This document shows, piece after piece, positions 9,936 through 18,812 of a stretch of 64,000 bases of DNA. The number at the start of each line of letters is the position of its first letter. The first letter of the stretch is position 1. The DNA is from Shewanella fodinae. GTDB lineage: Bacteria; Pseudomonadota; Gammaproteobacteria; Enterobacterales; Shewanellaceae. The position numbers and the translations under genes were made by a program. The notes beneath the pieces are model-generated. The model made no database searches and was not told the origin of the DNA. It saw only the letters and a list, made by a program, of their open reading frames with translations. Location of the stretch: assembly GCF_014651955.1 (NCBI RefSeq), contig NZ_BMXW01000002.1, positions 310,760 through 374,759 of the forward strand. Reading direction: 5' to 3'.

Positions 9936-9968
9936 AATAACGCTGCGTCTGACGTGGCGTTATTTTTT
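9936..9968 (+). terminator. Long hairpin terminator after bepA
   Basis: Stem AATAACGC/GCGTTATT continues inward as TGCGT/ACGTG (two wobble pairs), giving about 13 bp with a 3-nt loop, followed by a run of seven T. It sits in the 92-bp gap between bepA and the ArsC-like gene, so the latter probably has its own promoter or depends on read-through. Confidence 0.85.
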
Positions 9969-10010
9969 TGTTATGCTCGCGTTTATATTTTAGCTAAGGT
10001 GATGAGTTCC

Positions 10011-10361
10011 ATGCCAAACGTAACCCTATTTCATAACCCTCGTTGTTCCAAAAGCCGCGAAGCACTGGCGTTGTTAGAACACACCGGTTGCCACATTGAC
10101 ATTGTCGAGTACCTTAAAACACCGCCCGATAGCAACACCATCAAAACGCTGTTGGCATTGTTGCAACTGTCGCCACGGGAGCTAATGCGTACCAAAGAAG
10201 CCGAATACAAAGAACTTGGTTTGGACAACCACGAACTGACGGATGAACAATTGATTGCCGCCATGACACAGACCCCTAAGCTGATAGAACGGCCTATTGC
10301 TATTGCCAACGGCAAGGCCGTCATTGGCCGGCCACCAGAGCAAGTGTTGAGTATTCTGTAA
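10011..10361 (+). CDS. ArsC/YfgD-like thioredoxin-fold reductase
   Basis: Member of the ArsC/Spx thioredoxin-fold family, orthologous in position and sequence to E. coli YfgD, which is annotated as an arsenate-reductase-like protein. YHNP-type start is seen as TLFHNPRCSKSREALALLE; the single Cys in NPRCSKSR is the family's catalytic residue. RPIAIANGKAVIGRPPEQV carries the conserved C-terminal Arg and cis-Pro loop. Length 116 (E. coli 119). AAGGTGA ends 8 nt before ATG 10011; ATG 10002 is also possible. The longer frame from 9933 starts inside a terminator and is rejected. Without other ars genes nearby, arsenate detoxification is not implied. Confidence 0.87.
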   Translation: MPNVTLFHNPRCSKSREALALLEHTGCHIDIVEYLKTPPDSNTIKTLLALLQLSPRELMRTKEAEYKELGLDNHELTDEQLIAAMTQTPKLIERPIAIANGKAVIGRPPEQVLSIL

Positions 10362-10505
10362 TAGCCCTGAACCGCCTGACATTGCTCGGATTTTTCAGCT
10401 TATCTTCAACTCGTTAAGCATTAGGGACTTTAAAATCGGCTATGTTATATTCTGTGATACAAAACTGTAATATCTCCATAACAGATATAGCCGGAGGTTC
10501 CTCAC

Positions 10506-12425
10506 ATGCAACGGATAGCGTTTTTTCTGATAGGCATTATATTGGCCGGATGTGGCGGTTCTGGCAGCGATTCCGGTGCAAACACACCTCCAGAAACGCC
10601 AGCCAATTCAATTTCTCGCTGCGCCGTGCAAAGCACACCGCAGATTATCACCAGCGATAACATCCGCTTTTATCTGCAGTCACAATACCTGTCTCACCAA
10701 CAAAGTAGTGTAGTGGCGACACTGGCAAATGGCACAAGTAGCGGTTATCAGTTTCACTGGCAGCAGACGTCAGGAACTCCGCTGACGCTAACAGTGACCG
10801 ATAATGCGGTATTACCTTTTGTGGCTGATAGCTCTGGCGATTATGGTTTTGAAGTGACGATAGCTAATGCTGAACAGCAATATACCGCCATCATAAATGT
10901 CATAGTGACAGAGGGCGATGGCTTAAGTATTCGCCTAGATCACCAAGTGGTGGAAGGTGCTGATGTCAGCCTACGCGTGGACCGTCGCAGTGGTAGTTCA
11001 ATACAAAATCTCAGTTGGTGTGTTGCTTATGGCCCAGATGTCACATTAAATCTGGACGATGTGGAAGTGCCTTTATTTACAACGCCACAAGTCAATAGTG
11101 ATTCACTACTGATCCTTCGAGCAACCGGCACCGCAAACGATGTGCAGCTCAGCGATGACGTCAATCTATTGATTACAAATGAAGCGGCCATAGACTCCGC
11201 TTATTTTGACAAACCCATTGCTCGAACTCATAGCTATCGTGCCGATTCTCCTTGGCGTAATGTCCTTCGAGGGTGTGTCTACTCTAATCAGCTGGCCAAC
11301 AGTTGTACATTGACCACATTACCCCTTATCGGCCAAGAAACCGCCGAAAATGCCAGTGATAAAGCCGCCATTATGAATCGGGTGCTGGTATCTCATGATT
11401 GGATGGGCAAGAATTTTGAAGCATTTCTAGACAACCTTGATCCCCATGGCGACTTCGCCACATTATTGCAATCAGTAACCGCCATAGTGATCAGCTACGA
11501 TGTCAGGCCATCGTTTTATTGGGTAGCCACCGGGGCAATTTATCTCGATCCTGAAGACCTTTGGTTGACCGCCGCAGAACGGGATACCATCAATGAAGCG
11601 GCAGATTATCGTTCCGCCTTTGGTCAAGATCTGCAATTTCTGGTGCCTTGGCGTTATGTAAAGAACAACGATTATGCCTCGATATACCGCAGCCCCGCCC
11701 TGCGCCAGTCACGTTCGCTATCGGAGTTAGAACCGGATTTAGCCTCCCTGCTCTACCATGAACTCGCACATGCTAACGACTATTTCCCGCGCAGTATTCA
11801 CAGCAGTCTGCAAGGGCCAACCTTAGTGGATGATTACAATCGCCGCTCAGCCAACAAAGCGTTGGGTTCAGATCAATTAACCAACACATTGCCTTTGCAA
11901 TCGACAGAAATGCAATCGCTAGCTGAGGTAAATTTTTTAGGTGATAACGCAACAGCCACAGAAAGGAGCTACTCACCCGCAGACGTGGCGAGTTTCTTTA
12001 GCCCTGACCGTGCCAATGACTTCTATAACTACAGCACCTCCAGAGAAGATGCGGCGATGCTGTTTGAAGAGGCGATGATGAGCTATCGGCTGGGGATCCA
12101 GCGCGACGTCGCCGTTACTGATAAACCTGCAGTCATCAGTTCAAGCACTGTGACGGTGAACTGGGGCCAGCGTGGCCGCATAGCGGAGCCAGCAATTCAG
12201 CCAAGAGCGGCGATGATAATTGATTATCTGATGCCGGAACTGGATGGTGCGGCCATTGAGGCGGCCCTGCCACCGCCAGTGGCAATGCGTGCCGGCGAAA
12301 GTTGGCTGGCTAATCTGGCGCTCAGCAACAATGGCAAAAATACACCACAATTAGTCTCACCGAAGAATATTTCCGAACAACCGCTGCGACTGAGTGGCGA
12401 GCGCCAACCACGGACGCAGCAATAG
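10506..12425 (+). CDS. Large lipoprotein with HELAH zinc-peptidase motif, function unknown
   Basis: 639 residues. Signal MQRIAFFLIGIILAGCGGSG has lipobox LAGC, so it should be acylated at Cys16 and held in an envelope membrane. A low-complexity Ser/Gly/Pro linker follows, then two beta-rich segments (about residues 55-135 and 140-235) that look like immunoglobulin/PKD-type domains. The C-terminal half contains LLYHELAHANDYFP; HELAH at residues 418-422 fits the HExxH site of zinc metallopeptidases, with acidic residues downstream (LFEEAMMSYRLG) as possible third ligands. I do not recognise a named family. It interrupts the arsC-hda neighbourhood seen in enterobacteria. SD GGAGG lies 11 nt before the start. 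Confidence 0.8.
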   Translation: MQRIAFFLIGIILAGCGGSGSDSGANTPPETPANSISRCAVQSTPQIITSDNIRFYLQSQYLSHQQSSVVATLANGTSSGYQFHWQQTSGTPLTLTVTDNAVLPFVADSSGDYGFEVTIANAEQQYTAIINVIVTEGDGLSIRLDHQVVEGADVSLRVDRRSGSSIQNLSWCVAYGPDVTLNLDDVEVPLFTTPQVNSDSLLILRATGTANDVQLSDDVNLLITNEAAIDSAYFDKPIARTHSYRADSPWRNVLRGCVYSNQLANSCTLTTLPLIGQETAENASDKAAIMNRVLVSHDWMGKNFEAFLDNLDPHGDFATLLQSVTAIVISYDVRPSFYWVATGAIYLDPEDLWLTAAERDTINEAADYRSAFGQDLQFLVPWRYVKNNDYASIYRSPALRQSRSLSELEPDLASLLYHELAHANDYFPRSIHSSLQGPTLVDDYNRRSANKALGSDQLTNTLPLQSTEMQSLAEVNFLGDNATATERSYSPADVASFFSPDRANDFYNYSTSREDAAMLFEEAMMSYRLGIQRDVAVTDKPAVISSSTVTVNWGQRGRIAEPAIQPRAAMIIDYLMPELDGAAIEAALPPPVAMRAGESWLANLALSNNGKNTPQLVSPKNISEQPLRLSGERQPRTQQ

Positions 12426-12443
12426 TCGCTATGTATGAAAGTC

Positions 12444-12470
12444 GAAGGCCGCAGTTGCGGCCTTCTTTAT
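12444..12470 (+). terminator. Terminator of the HELAH lipoprotein gene
   Basis: Perfect 10-bp stem GAAGGCCGCA/TGCGGCCTTC with a 2-4-nt loop and a short T-rich tail. It lies between convergent genes and is probably also useful to hda. Confidence 0.8.
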
Positions 12471-12482
12471 AAGTTAGTTGCA

Positions 12483-13193
12483 CTAAAGCCTGAGCATCTC
12501 TTTGATAAAAGGGATGGTCAGCTTACGTTGATGCACCATTGACGCTTTATCAAGCTTATCCAGTACATCAAACAAGGTCCGCAGATCTCGCGCCAGTCGG
12601 TTTAGCAAGAATTTACCGACATCTTCGGGGAGTTGTAGTCCTCGCATGGCGGCGCGGCGCTGTAAGGCAGCCAGTTTTTCATCATCAGCCATAGGATGCA
12701 GTTGATAATTCAACCCCCATTGCATGCGAGACACCAGATCCGGCAGACTGAAACCACAGTCTGCTGGCGCATGTCTGCCACTGACAACCAGCGCACATCC
12801 CTGACGCTCCAGTACCCGGTTATACAGGTCGAACAACGCCTCTTCCCACAAAGGATGACCGACAATGGCATCAACATCGTCAATACACACCAAGTCCATC
12901 ATTTCCAACCCTTCCAGCAATGCAGTAGCAATACTGGCGTGGATCCCAAGCGGTACATAAAAGCTGGAACGCCCACTTTCGTTGGCATGGGCACAAGCGG
13001 CATGGATCAGATGCGTACGCCCGGACTTTTCTGGGCCCCATAAAAATAGCGCTTGCGGTCCTCGCCCTTCAGCGCAGGCGATTAAAGTCTGGATCAGTTG
13101 ATCATTGCCCTTAGCGGGGTAGTAACTTTCAAAGGTTTCGTCATCAGGTAAGTGCACTGGCAACGATAACTGAAGTGGCGCATTCTGAGTCAA
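12483..13193 (-). CDS. hda: DnaA regulatory inactivator Hda
   Basis: AAA+ protein that, bound to the DNA-loaded sliding clamp, stimulates ATP hydrolysis by DnaA and prevents re-initiation. The N-terminal clamp-binding motif is QLSLPV (residues 8-13). Walker A is LWGPEKSGRTHLIHAACA and Walker B is LVCIDDVDAI. Length 236 (E. coli 233-248). The reading frame begins at TTG with no clear ribosome-binding site. E. coli hda starts at CTG and is weakly translated, so low expression may be conserved. It follows the DUF2066 gene after 38 bp. Confidence 0.94.
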   Translation of the reverse strand: MTQNAPLQLSLPVHLPDDETFESYYPAKGNDQLIQTLIACAEGRGPQALFLWGPEKSGRTHLIHAACAHANESGRSSFYVPLGIHASIATALLEGLEMMDLVCIDDVDAIVGHPLWEEALFDLYNRVLERQGCALVVSGRHAPADCGFSLPDLVSRMQWGLNYQLHPMADDEKLAALQRRAAMRGLQLPEDVGKFLLNRLARDLRTLFDVLDKLDKASMVHQRKLTIPFIKEMLRL

Positions 13194-13231
13194 TCGGCGT
13201 TATCCCATCAAGCCTGTTATTATCCGCGATG

Positions 13232-14308
13232 TTACTGACGGCTGTGCCATTCGTATGTCCCGGCACTCACCGCAGTATCAAAATCACTGCTGTTTGAGGC
13301 TGGGAGCGGCGTCATGCGCGATTCCAGTCCAAACAAATTTTTCAATTCATCAACAGAACCAAACAGCTGCAAGCGATAACTGACATGCTCACCCTGCAAT
13401 TTACTCATAGTAAAAGACTTTACTGCGGTTAGCTGTTTTAAAAAGGCTTCAATTTCCACTAACTGCTTTTGACTAATGCCAGAAAATGACACAGTTGTTT
13501 GCTGTGACGCGCCAGAATCTGCCACCGCATAACGGGACACAAAATAGTCTGATAACGCCAGCATCATGGCTGCGACAGCGGCTGGTTTATCGGCAACGGT
13601 ATTTTGATCAGAAACCAACGGCAGCATAAAAGGCTGACCGCCTGCGGTTTTAGTATATAACGCCAGCTGATATCGAATCCCATCAGCGACAGGCTCTAGC
13701 GTACCCATGGCGAAGTAGTCTGTCTGATAGCGATTGGAAGCGCGCGCGATAGCATCCGCAAACTGGCCGCGCACATCGTTGATGTTTACCGCTTGCAAAT
13801 CATCCAGATCCATCAAGGGGAATAACACCGGAATGCCTCGCTGAGAAGATGCATCAGCAAACAATTTACGTTCATCAATATCCGCGCCATCAGCCACAAT
13901 CTGCGGTTGACTATTGTTGTCGGCAGCTAGCCAGAGCAGCGTCAACGGCCGTTGTCGGCCCCACACTGGTTCTCCGGCAGCGCGTAACAGGGCGATGATC
14001 CTGTCGTGTTCAAATAATGCCCGGATCTTGAGCTGTCCTTGATCGTCAAAGTAACCGAACTGAGTCACCATTGAAGAGGCTTGCGACAACTTCTCAACAA
14101 TCATACTGTTACTTAGCACTCCTCGAGCACCGGAATTTTTCAGTAACACATTTCCCAGCGCTTCTCGAAGCGCGGCATCACGGTCGGCATCAGATCGCGA
14201 TGCCGCGCTGACCATGGATTGATCTAATTGGCTAACCTCAACAGCGTTCGCTGGTATACAGCCTAACAACAAGTAACAACTGAGCAGTCGGAAAAATAGT
14301 TTGCGCAT
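13232..14308 (-). CDS. DUF2066 domain protein, secreted
   Basis: 358-residue protein with a clear signal peptide (MRKLFFRLLSCYLLLGCIPANA, cleavage after about residue 22) and the DUF2066 pattern: a first third with ALREALGNVLLKNSG, then YFDDQGQLKIRALFEHDRII and GEPVWGRQRPLTLLWLAAD. The family sits beside hda in many gammaproteobacteria and has no established function. The conserved pairing suggests only co-transcription with hda. Cys17 (LLGC) gives a weak lipobox-like pattern, but ANA at the cleavage site favours ordinary export. Confidence 0.83.
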   Translation of the reverse strand: MRKLFFRLLSCYLLLGCIPANAVEVSQLDQSMVSAASRSDADRDAALREALGNVLLKNSGARGVLSNSMIVEKLSQASSMVTQFGYFDDQGQLKIRALFEHDRIIALLRAAGEPVWGRQRPLTLLWLAADNNSQPQIVADGADIDERKLFADASSQRGIPVLFPLMDLDDLQAVNINDVRGQFADAIARASNRYQTDYFAMGTLEPVADGIRYQLALYTKTAGGQPFMLPLVSDQNTVADKPAAVAAMMLALSDYFVSRYAVADSGASQQTTVSFSGISQKQLVEIEAFLKQLTAVKSFTMSKLQGEHVSYRLQLFGSVDELKNLFGLESRMTPLPASNSSDFDTAVSAGTYEWHSRQ

Positions 14309-14523
14309 AAATTAGTTAATCTGAAATGGCGCCTGTGGCGCAAGTGTACCATAGATCGTTGTTGGCGGAATCGACTAATCCACAGCTTCAGCTGGTTCCA
14401 TAACATCGTAGAGAAGCTCATCAGCACAATTGTAAAAATTTTGAACTATATCGCCTAAAAAACCCAAAACATATAATTCGGTTGCTGGTAGCATATGCCG
14501 GTTTACCTACACCACGGATAATA

Positions 14524-15759
14524 ATGATGAAAAACCTCACCCTTCCACTGCAGGGCGCACAAATGCTGTTTGTCGCCTTCGGTGCGCTGGTGCTTGTCCC
14601 GTTGTTGACGGGGCTTGATGCCAGTGTTGCTTTATTTACCGCCGGCATCGGCACCCTGATTTTCCAAATTGTGACTAAACGCCAAGTGCCAATTTTTTTG
14701 GCTTCCTCATTCGCATTTATTGCGCCCATTACCTATGGCGTAAAGAATTGGGGAATTTCCGCAACCATGGGCGGGCTTATCGCCGCTGGCGCGGTATATT
14801 TGGTGCTGTCCACACTGGTCAAACTACGTGGGCCAGAATTTATCACTAAATTGCTACCACCTGTCGTCGTCGGCCCCGTCATCATGATCATTGGTCTTGG
14901 CTTGGCGCCTACCGCAGTCAACATGGCGCTGGGGAAAACCGGCGATGGTAGTGTCGTATTAGTGTCGCAACAAACGGCACTGTTTATTTCTATCGCGTCA
15001 CTGGTTACCACCATAGCAGTGGCTGTTTTTGCCAAGGGATTGCTGCGCTTGATGCCTATTCTTGCAGGCATTATTGTGGGCTATGTTTTGAGCTTGTTAA
15101 TGGGTATTGTGGATTTCAGTGCCATTGACAAAGCGGCGTGGTTCTCTGTGCCAAACTTTGTTGCTCCCGAATTTAGCTGGAAAGCGATTGCCTTTATGAT
15201 CCCGGTCGCCATCGCACCGGCAGTTGAGCATATTGGTGATATTGTGGCTATCTCCAATGTTACCGGTAAAGATTTTCTGAAAAAACCCGGGCTTCATCGC
15301 ACCTTAGCTGGCGACGGTCTGGCAACGATGGCCGCTGTCGCCCTTGGTGGCCCACCAAACACCACCTATTCTGAAGTTACTGGCGCAGTGACCCTTACCC
15401 GTAACTTTAATCCGGTCACCATGACTTGGGCCGCCATTACTGCCATTATCCTGGCATTTGTCGGCAAGTTGGGCGCCGCATTGCAGACCATTCCAGTGCC
15501 AGTAATGGGTGGGATTATGTGTCTACTGTTCGGTTCTATTGCCGCAATTGGTCTTAACTCCATGATCCGCGCACAGGTGGATTTAGCGCAGCCGCGCAAC
15601 TTGGCCATTGTCGGAGTAACTTTGGTGTTTGGTATCGGCGGCATGGCGTTCGGTGTGGGGGATTTCAGCCTGACCGGCATCAGCCTGTGCGGTATTGTGG
15701 CGATTCTGATGAATCTGTTGCTACCCCATGACTTGCATCATCACGAAAGCACACATTAA
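14524..15759 (+). CDS. uraA: Uracil permease (NCS2 family)
   Basis: Uracil:proton symporter of the inner membrane. The 411-residue protein has the 14-helix NCS2 layout: LFVAFGALVLVPLLTGLD (TM1), FLASSFAFIAPI (the discontinuous TM3 region), VEHIGDIVAISNVTG with the substrate Glu and His in TM8, and GGPPNTTYSE in TM10. The frame is open 14 codons further upstream, but CGGA lies 5-8 nt before the ATG-ATG pair at 14524/14527, which gives the family N-terminus. It is divergent from the DUF2066-hda unit and no upp is adjacent. Confidence 0.93.
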   Translation: MMKNLTLPLQGAQMLFVAFGALVLVPLLTGLDASVALFTAGIGTLIFQIVTKRQVPIFLASSFAFIAPITYGVKNWGISATMGGLIAAGAVYLVLSTLVKLRGPEFITKLLPPVVVGPVIMIIGLGLAPTAVNMALGKTGDGSVVLVSQQTALFISIASLVTTIAVAVFAKGLLRLMPILAGIIVGYVLSLLMGIVDFSAIDKAAWFSVPNFVAPEFSWKAIAFMIPVAIAPAVEHIGDIVAISNVTGKDFLKKPGLHRTLAGDGLATMAAVALGGPPNTTYSEVTGAVTLTRNFNPVTMTWAAITAIILAFVGKLGAALQTIPVPVMGGIMCLLFGSIAAIGLNSMIRAQVDLAQPRNLAIVGVTLVFGIGGMAFGVGDFSLTGISLCGIVAILMNLLLPHDLHHHESTH

Positions 15760-15765
15760 GTCATC

Positions 15766-15795
15766 AAAAAGCCGCTCAACGAGCGGCTTTTTTTG
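15766..15795. terminator. Terminator between uraA and ruvB
   Basis: AAAAAGCCGCTC/GAGCGGCTTTTT stem with a short AAC loop and T tract. Symmetric, so it can end both the uraA and the ruv transcripts. Confidence 0.92.
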
Positions 15796-15807
15796 TGTTC
15801 AAACACG

Positions 15808-16815
15808 CTATTCTGGTTTAATCATATCGAAATGACGATAAGCTCTATCGGTGGCAATACGGCCTCTCGGCGTACGTTGAATAAATCCCTGCTGGATCAA
15901 GAAAGGCTCTAGCACATCTTCGATTGTCTCGCGCTCTTCCCCTATCGCGGCGGCGATATTGTCCAATCCCACAGGGCCGCCCATAAACTTATCAATAATT
16001 GCCAACAATAGTTTACGGTCCATGTAATCAAAACCTTCGCCGTCCACATCCAGCATATCCAGCGCCTGTTGTGCCACCACTTGGGTAATACGCCCATCAT
16101 GTTTTACTTCGGCAAAATCACGTACCCGCCGTAATAGCCGGTTGGCAATACGCGGTGTACCACGAGAACGACAGGCAATTTCACGCGCGCCGTCAGCTTC
16201 CAATGGCAACCCGAGTACCGAGGCGGATCGAGTCACAATAGTGCTGAGATCATCCACATTGTAAAACTCTAACCGCAGTGGAATGCCAAAACGCGCCCGC
16301 AGTGGCGAGGTTAATGCGCCAGCGCGGGTGGTGGCGCCGATCAGCGTAAACGGAGGTATATCCAACTTGATAGAACGCGCCGCCGGGCCTTCGCCAATCA
16401 TGATATCTAACTGGTAATCCTCCATCGCAGGATAAAGGATCTCCTCCACCACCGGGCTTAGGCGATGAATTTCATCAATAAACAGTACGTCACCGGCTTC
16501 TAGGTTCGTCAGCAGTGCCGCCAGATCGCCAGCTTTCTCTAACACAGGGCCTGATGTAGATTTGATATTCACGCCCATTTCGTTGGCCACAATCATCGCC
16601 AAGGTGGTTTTGCCCAATCCCGGAGGACCATAGATCAGCATATGATCCAGCGCCTCGTTACGGTTTTTGGCTGCCTGAATAAATACTTTCAGTTGCGTTC
16701 TGGCTTCATTCTGCCCGGTGTATTCATCCAGCATTTTTGGCCGCATGGCACGATCGATCAACTCTTCCTGCGGATTATTACTGTGGGGCTGAATCAGTCT
16801 GTCTGCCTCAATCAT
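15808..16815 (-). CDS. ruvB: Holliday junction helicase motor RuvB
   Basis: AAA+ ring motor that drives branch migration with RuvA. The 335 residues match the family. N-terminal [15 protein letters not shown], Walker [12 protein letters not shown], Walker [10 protein letters not shown], sensor [19 protein letters not shown] with the Arg finger, and a C-terminal winged helix ([19 protein letters not shown]). Last gene of the yebC-ruvC-ruvA-ruvB series, 14 bp after ruvA. Confidence 0.98.
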   Translation of the reverse strand: MIEADRLIQPHSNNPQEELIDRAMRPKMLDEYTGQNEARTQLKVFIQAAKNRNEALDHMLIYGPPGLGKTTLAMIVANEMGVNIKSTSGPVLEKAGDLAALLTNLEAGDVLFIDEIHRLSPVVEEILYPAMEDYQLDIMIGEGPAARSIKLDIPPFTLIGATTRAGALTSPLRARFGIPLRLEFYNVDDLSTIVTRSASVLGLPLEADGAREIACRSRGTPRIANRLLRRVRDFAEVKHDGRITQVVAQQALDMLDVDGEGFDYMDRKLLLAIIDKFMGGPVGLDNIAAAIGEERETIEDVLEPFLIQQGFIQRTPRGRIATDRAYRHFDMIKPE

Positions 16816-16829
16816 AACCAGGTCTCTGC

Positions 16830-17444
16830 TTATAACATCGATTTAAGCGCAGCCTTGATGAGGGTTTCAGAATCCATCCCCTCTTCAGCGGCCGATGACA
16901 CCGCTTTACTGGCTTGTGCCGGTTTGTAACCCAATGCCAGCAAGGCCGCCATCGCATCCTCTTCGGCGCTATTGAGATTTGAAGGTGTATAGTTGGATTT
17001 GAGCATGAACTCGCGCTCATTACCGCTGGCGGTTTCCAGCAGGCTCTTTAGCTTGTCACGCATCTCCACCAATAACCGCTCAGCAGTTTTCTTACCCACA
17101 CCGGGCAGTTTTACCAATGTGGCAATATCATCGCGTTCCACACAATTAACAAACTCTTGGGCAGTCATACCGGAAAGAATGGTTAATGCCAGTTTCGGGC
17201 CGACACCGTTGGCTTTGATCAGCAACCGGAATAGTGAACGTTCCTGTTTAGTGATAAAACCATACAACAGCTGGGCATCTTCTCGCACCACAAAATGGGT
17301 GTAGATGGTAGCCGTTTGGTTCAATTCAGGTAGTTCGTAAAAACTGGTGAGCGGCATCTGCAATTCATAGCCTACACCTTGCACATCTAACAGCACATCT
17401 GGAGCCTGCTTTTCCAGCAAAATACCGTGTAAACGCCCTATCAT
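16830..17444 (-). CDS. ruvA: Holliday junction recognition subunit RuvA
   Basis: Tetrameric protein that binds the four-way junction and docks RuvB. The 204 residues show the N-terminal OB fold ([20 protein letters not shown]), the helix-hairpin-helix pair ([18 protein letters not shown] and [19 protein letters not shown]) and domain III, which contacts RuvB ([18 protein letters not shown]). The start overlaps the ruvC stop by 4 bp, which suggests translational coupling. Confidence 0.98.
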   Translation of the reverse strand: MIGRLHGILLEKQAPDVLLDVQGVGYELQMPLTSFYELPELNQTATIYTHFVVREDAQLLYGFITKQERSLFRLLIKANGVGPKLALTILSGMTAQEFVNCVERDDIATLVKLPGVGKKTAERLLVEMRDKLKSLLETASGNEREFMLKSNYTPSNLNSAEEDAMAALLALGYKPAQASKAVSSAAEEGMDSETLIKAALKSML

Positions 17445-17962
17445 TTATATCTTCCGTAAGTTCTGATACTTGCCTTGCCACCAAGAGAGACCAGGCTTTG
17501 ACAGGTATGATAATGACATAGTGCCACGCTGAGTGCATCTGCTGCATCGGCCTGAGGTTTAGCTGGCAGTTGCAGTAAATGCTGGATCATATGCTGCACT
17601 TGGGACTTCTGTGCCCTTCCGGTGCCTACGATAGCACTTTTAATTTGCGTCGCGGAATATTCAGCAACGGGTAGCCCCGCAACCGTAGCAGCCACAATCG
17701 CTGCGCCCCGCGCCTGGCCGAGTTTTAACGCCGAATCCGCATTTTTTGCCATAAATACCCGTTCAATGGCGAGTTGCTCGGGTTGATACTGGCGAATGAT
17801 TTCAGATATACCGTCGAAAATCTGCTTCAGACGGGAGGGAAGATCTTCAGAAGAGGTACGAATGCAGCCACTGCCTAAATAAAGCTGGTGTCTTCCCTGA
17901 CACTGGATGACACCGTAACCGGTGATCCTTGAGCCAGGGTCAACACCCAGAATAATCGACAT
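17441..17962 (-). CDS. ruvC: Holliday junction resolvase RuvC
   Basis: Homodimeric endonuclease that cuts Holliday junctions symmetrically. The 173 residues equal the family length. [16 protein letters not shown] carries the first catalytic Asp, [11 protein letters not shown] the catalytic Glu, and [15 protein letters not shown] the C-terminal acidic pair. It starts 8 bp downstream of yebC, followed by overlapping ruvA. No LexA box was noticed in front of ruvC. Confidence 0.98.
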   Translation of the reverse strand: MSIILGVDPGSRITGYGVIQCQGRHQLYLGSGCIRTSSEDLPSRLKQIFDGISEIIRQYQPEQLAIERVFMAKNADSALKLGQARGAAIVAATVAGLPVAEYSATQIKSAIVGTGRAQKSQVQHMIQHLLQLPAKPQADAADALSVALCHYHTCQSLVSLGGKASIRTYGRYK

Positions 17963-17970
17963 AAGCCGCC

Positions 17971-18720
17971 TTATATGTCCAGTTTTTCCATAATTTCGTC
18001 AGAGATTTCACCATTATGGTAAACCTCTTGTACGTCATCATGGTCTTCCAGCATATCGATAAGGCGCAGGAATTTTGGCGCCGTTTCTTCATCCAAATCA
18101 GCTTTGGTCGAAGGCACCATGGTCACTTCCGCGTTAACCGATTCAAACCCTGCCGCATCCAGTGCGTCTTTTACCGCACCGAAAGCACTGGGTGTGGTGT
18201 AAACATCAACAGAACTGTCATCATTGACCACAACATCATCAGCACCCGCTTCCAGTGCAACTTCCATAATGGCATCTTCATCGGTGCCTTCATCATAAGA
18301 AATCACTCCCTGTTTGGTGAACAGGTAGGCAACTGAACCATCGGTACCTAAATTACCACCTGATTTGTTAAAGGCGTTACGCACACCAGTCACCGAGCGA
18401 TTGCGGTTGTCGGTCATGCATTCCACCATCACGGCAGTGCCGCCGGGGCCATAACCTTCATAGACGATGGTTTCCAGATTTTCACCATCCAGCTCACCGG
18501 CACCACGTTTGATAGCGCGATCGACGGTATCGCGGGTCATGTTGTTAGACAGGGCCTTGTCTATTGCTGCCCGCAATCGAGGATTAGAATCGGGATCAGG
18601 GCCACCTTCACGAGCACTGACCGTCAGTTCCCGGATAAATTTGGTGAAAAGCTTACCGCGCTTAGCGTCTTGACGACCTTTGCGGTGTTTGATGTTGGCC
18701 CATTTACTATGACCTGCCAT
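17971..18720 (-). CDS. yebC: YebC/PmpR (TACO1) family protein
   Basis: Family implicated in transcription regulation and in easing translation of difficult sequences. The opening [20 protein letters not shown] is diagnostic. Later signatures are [19 protein letters not shown] and [18 protein letters not shown]. The 249 residues match E. coli YebC (246). Conserved between aspS and ruvC in many gammaproteobacteria, as here. Confidence 0.95.
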   Translation of the reverse strand: MAGHSKWANIKHRKGRQDAKRGKLFTKFIRELTVSAREGGPDPDSNPRLRAAIDKALSNNMTRDTVDRAIKRGAGELDGENLETIVYEGYGPGGTAVMVECMTDNRNRSVTGVRNAFNKSGGNLGTDGSVAYLFTKQGVISYDEGTDEDAIMEVALEAGADDVVVNDDSSVDVYTTPSAFGAVKDALDAAGFESVNAEVTMVPSTKADLDEETAPKFLRLIDMLEDHDDVQEVYHNGEISDEIMEKLDI

Positions 18721-18743
18721 AAATCACTCCTCATGCTATCAGG

Positions 18744-18792
18744 CAAACAGTGGCCTGATATAAACAGACCGAGGCCACTGGCCCCGGTTTGA
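18744..18792 (-). terminator. Possible hairpin(s) between aspS and yebC
   Basis: On the minus strand CCGGGGCC/GGCCTCGG (one wobble pair, 3-nt loop) is followed by TCTGTTT, and a second short TCAGGC/GCCTGA hairpin follows. Could be a weak terminator or an attenuator letting yebC-ruv be partly uncoupled from aspS. Confidence 0.45.
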
Positions 18793-18812
18793 TTGCGGGT
18801 TAAACACTATAA

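Noticed and set aside
9933-10010. Upstream extension of the ArsC-like protein
   Set aside because: It would be translated from inside the bepA terminator hairpin; a ribosome-binding site and family length support ATG 10011.
18016-18336. 106-codon frame opposite yebC
   Set aside because: Antisense shadow of yebC without a start signal.
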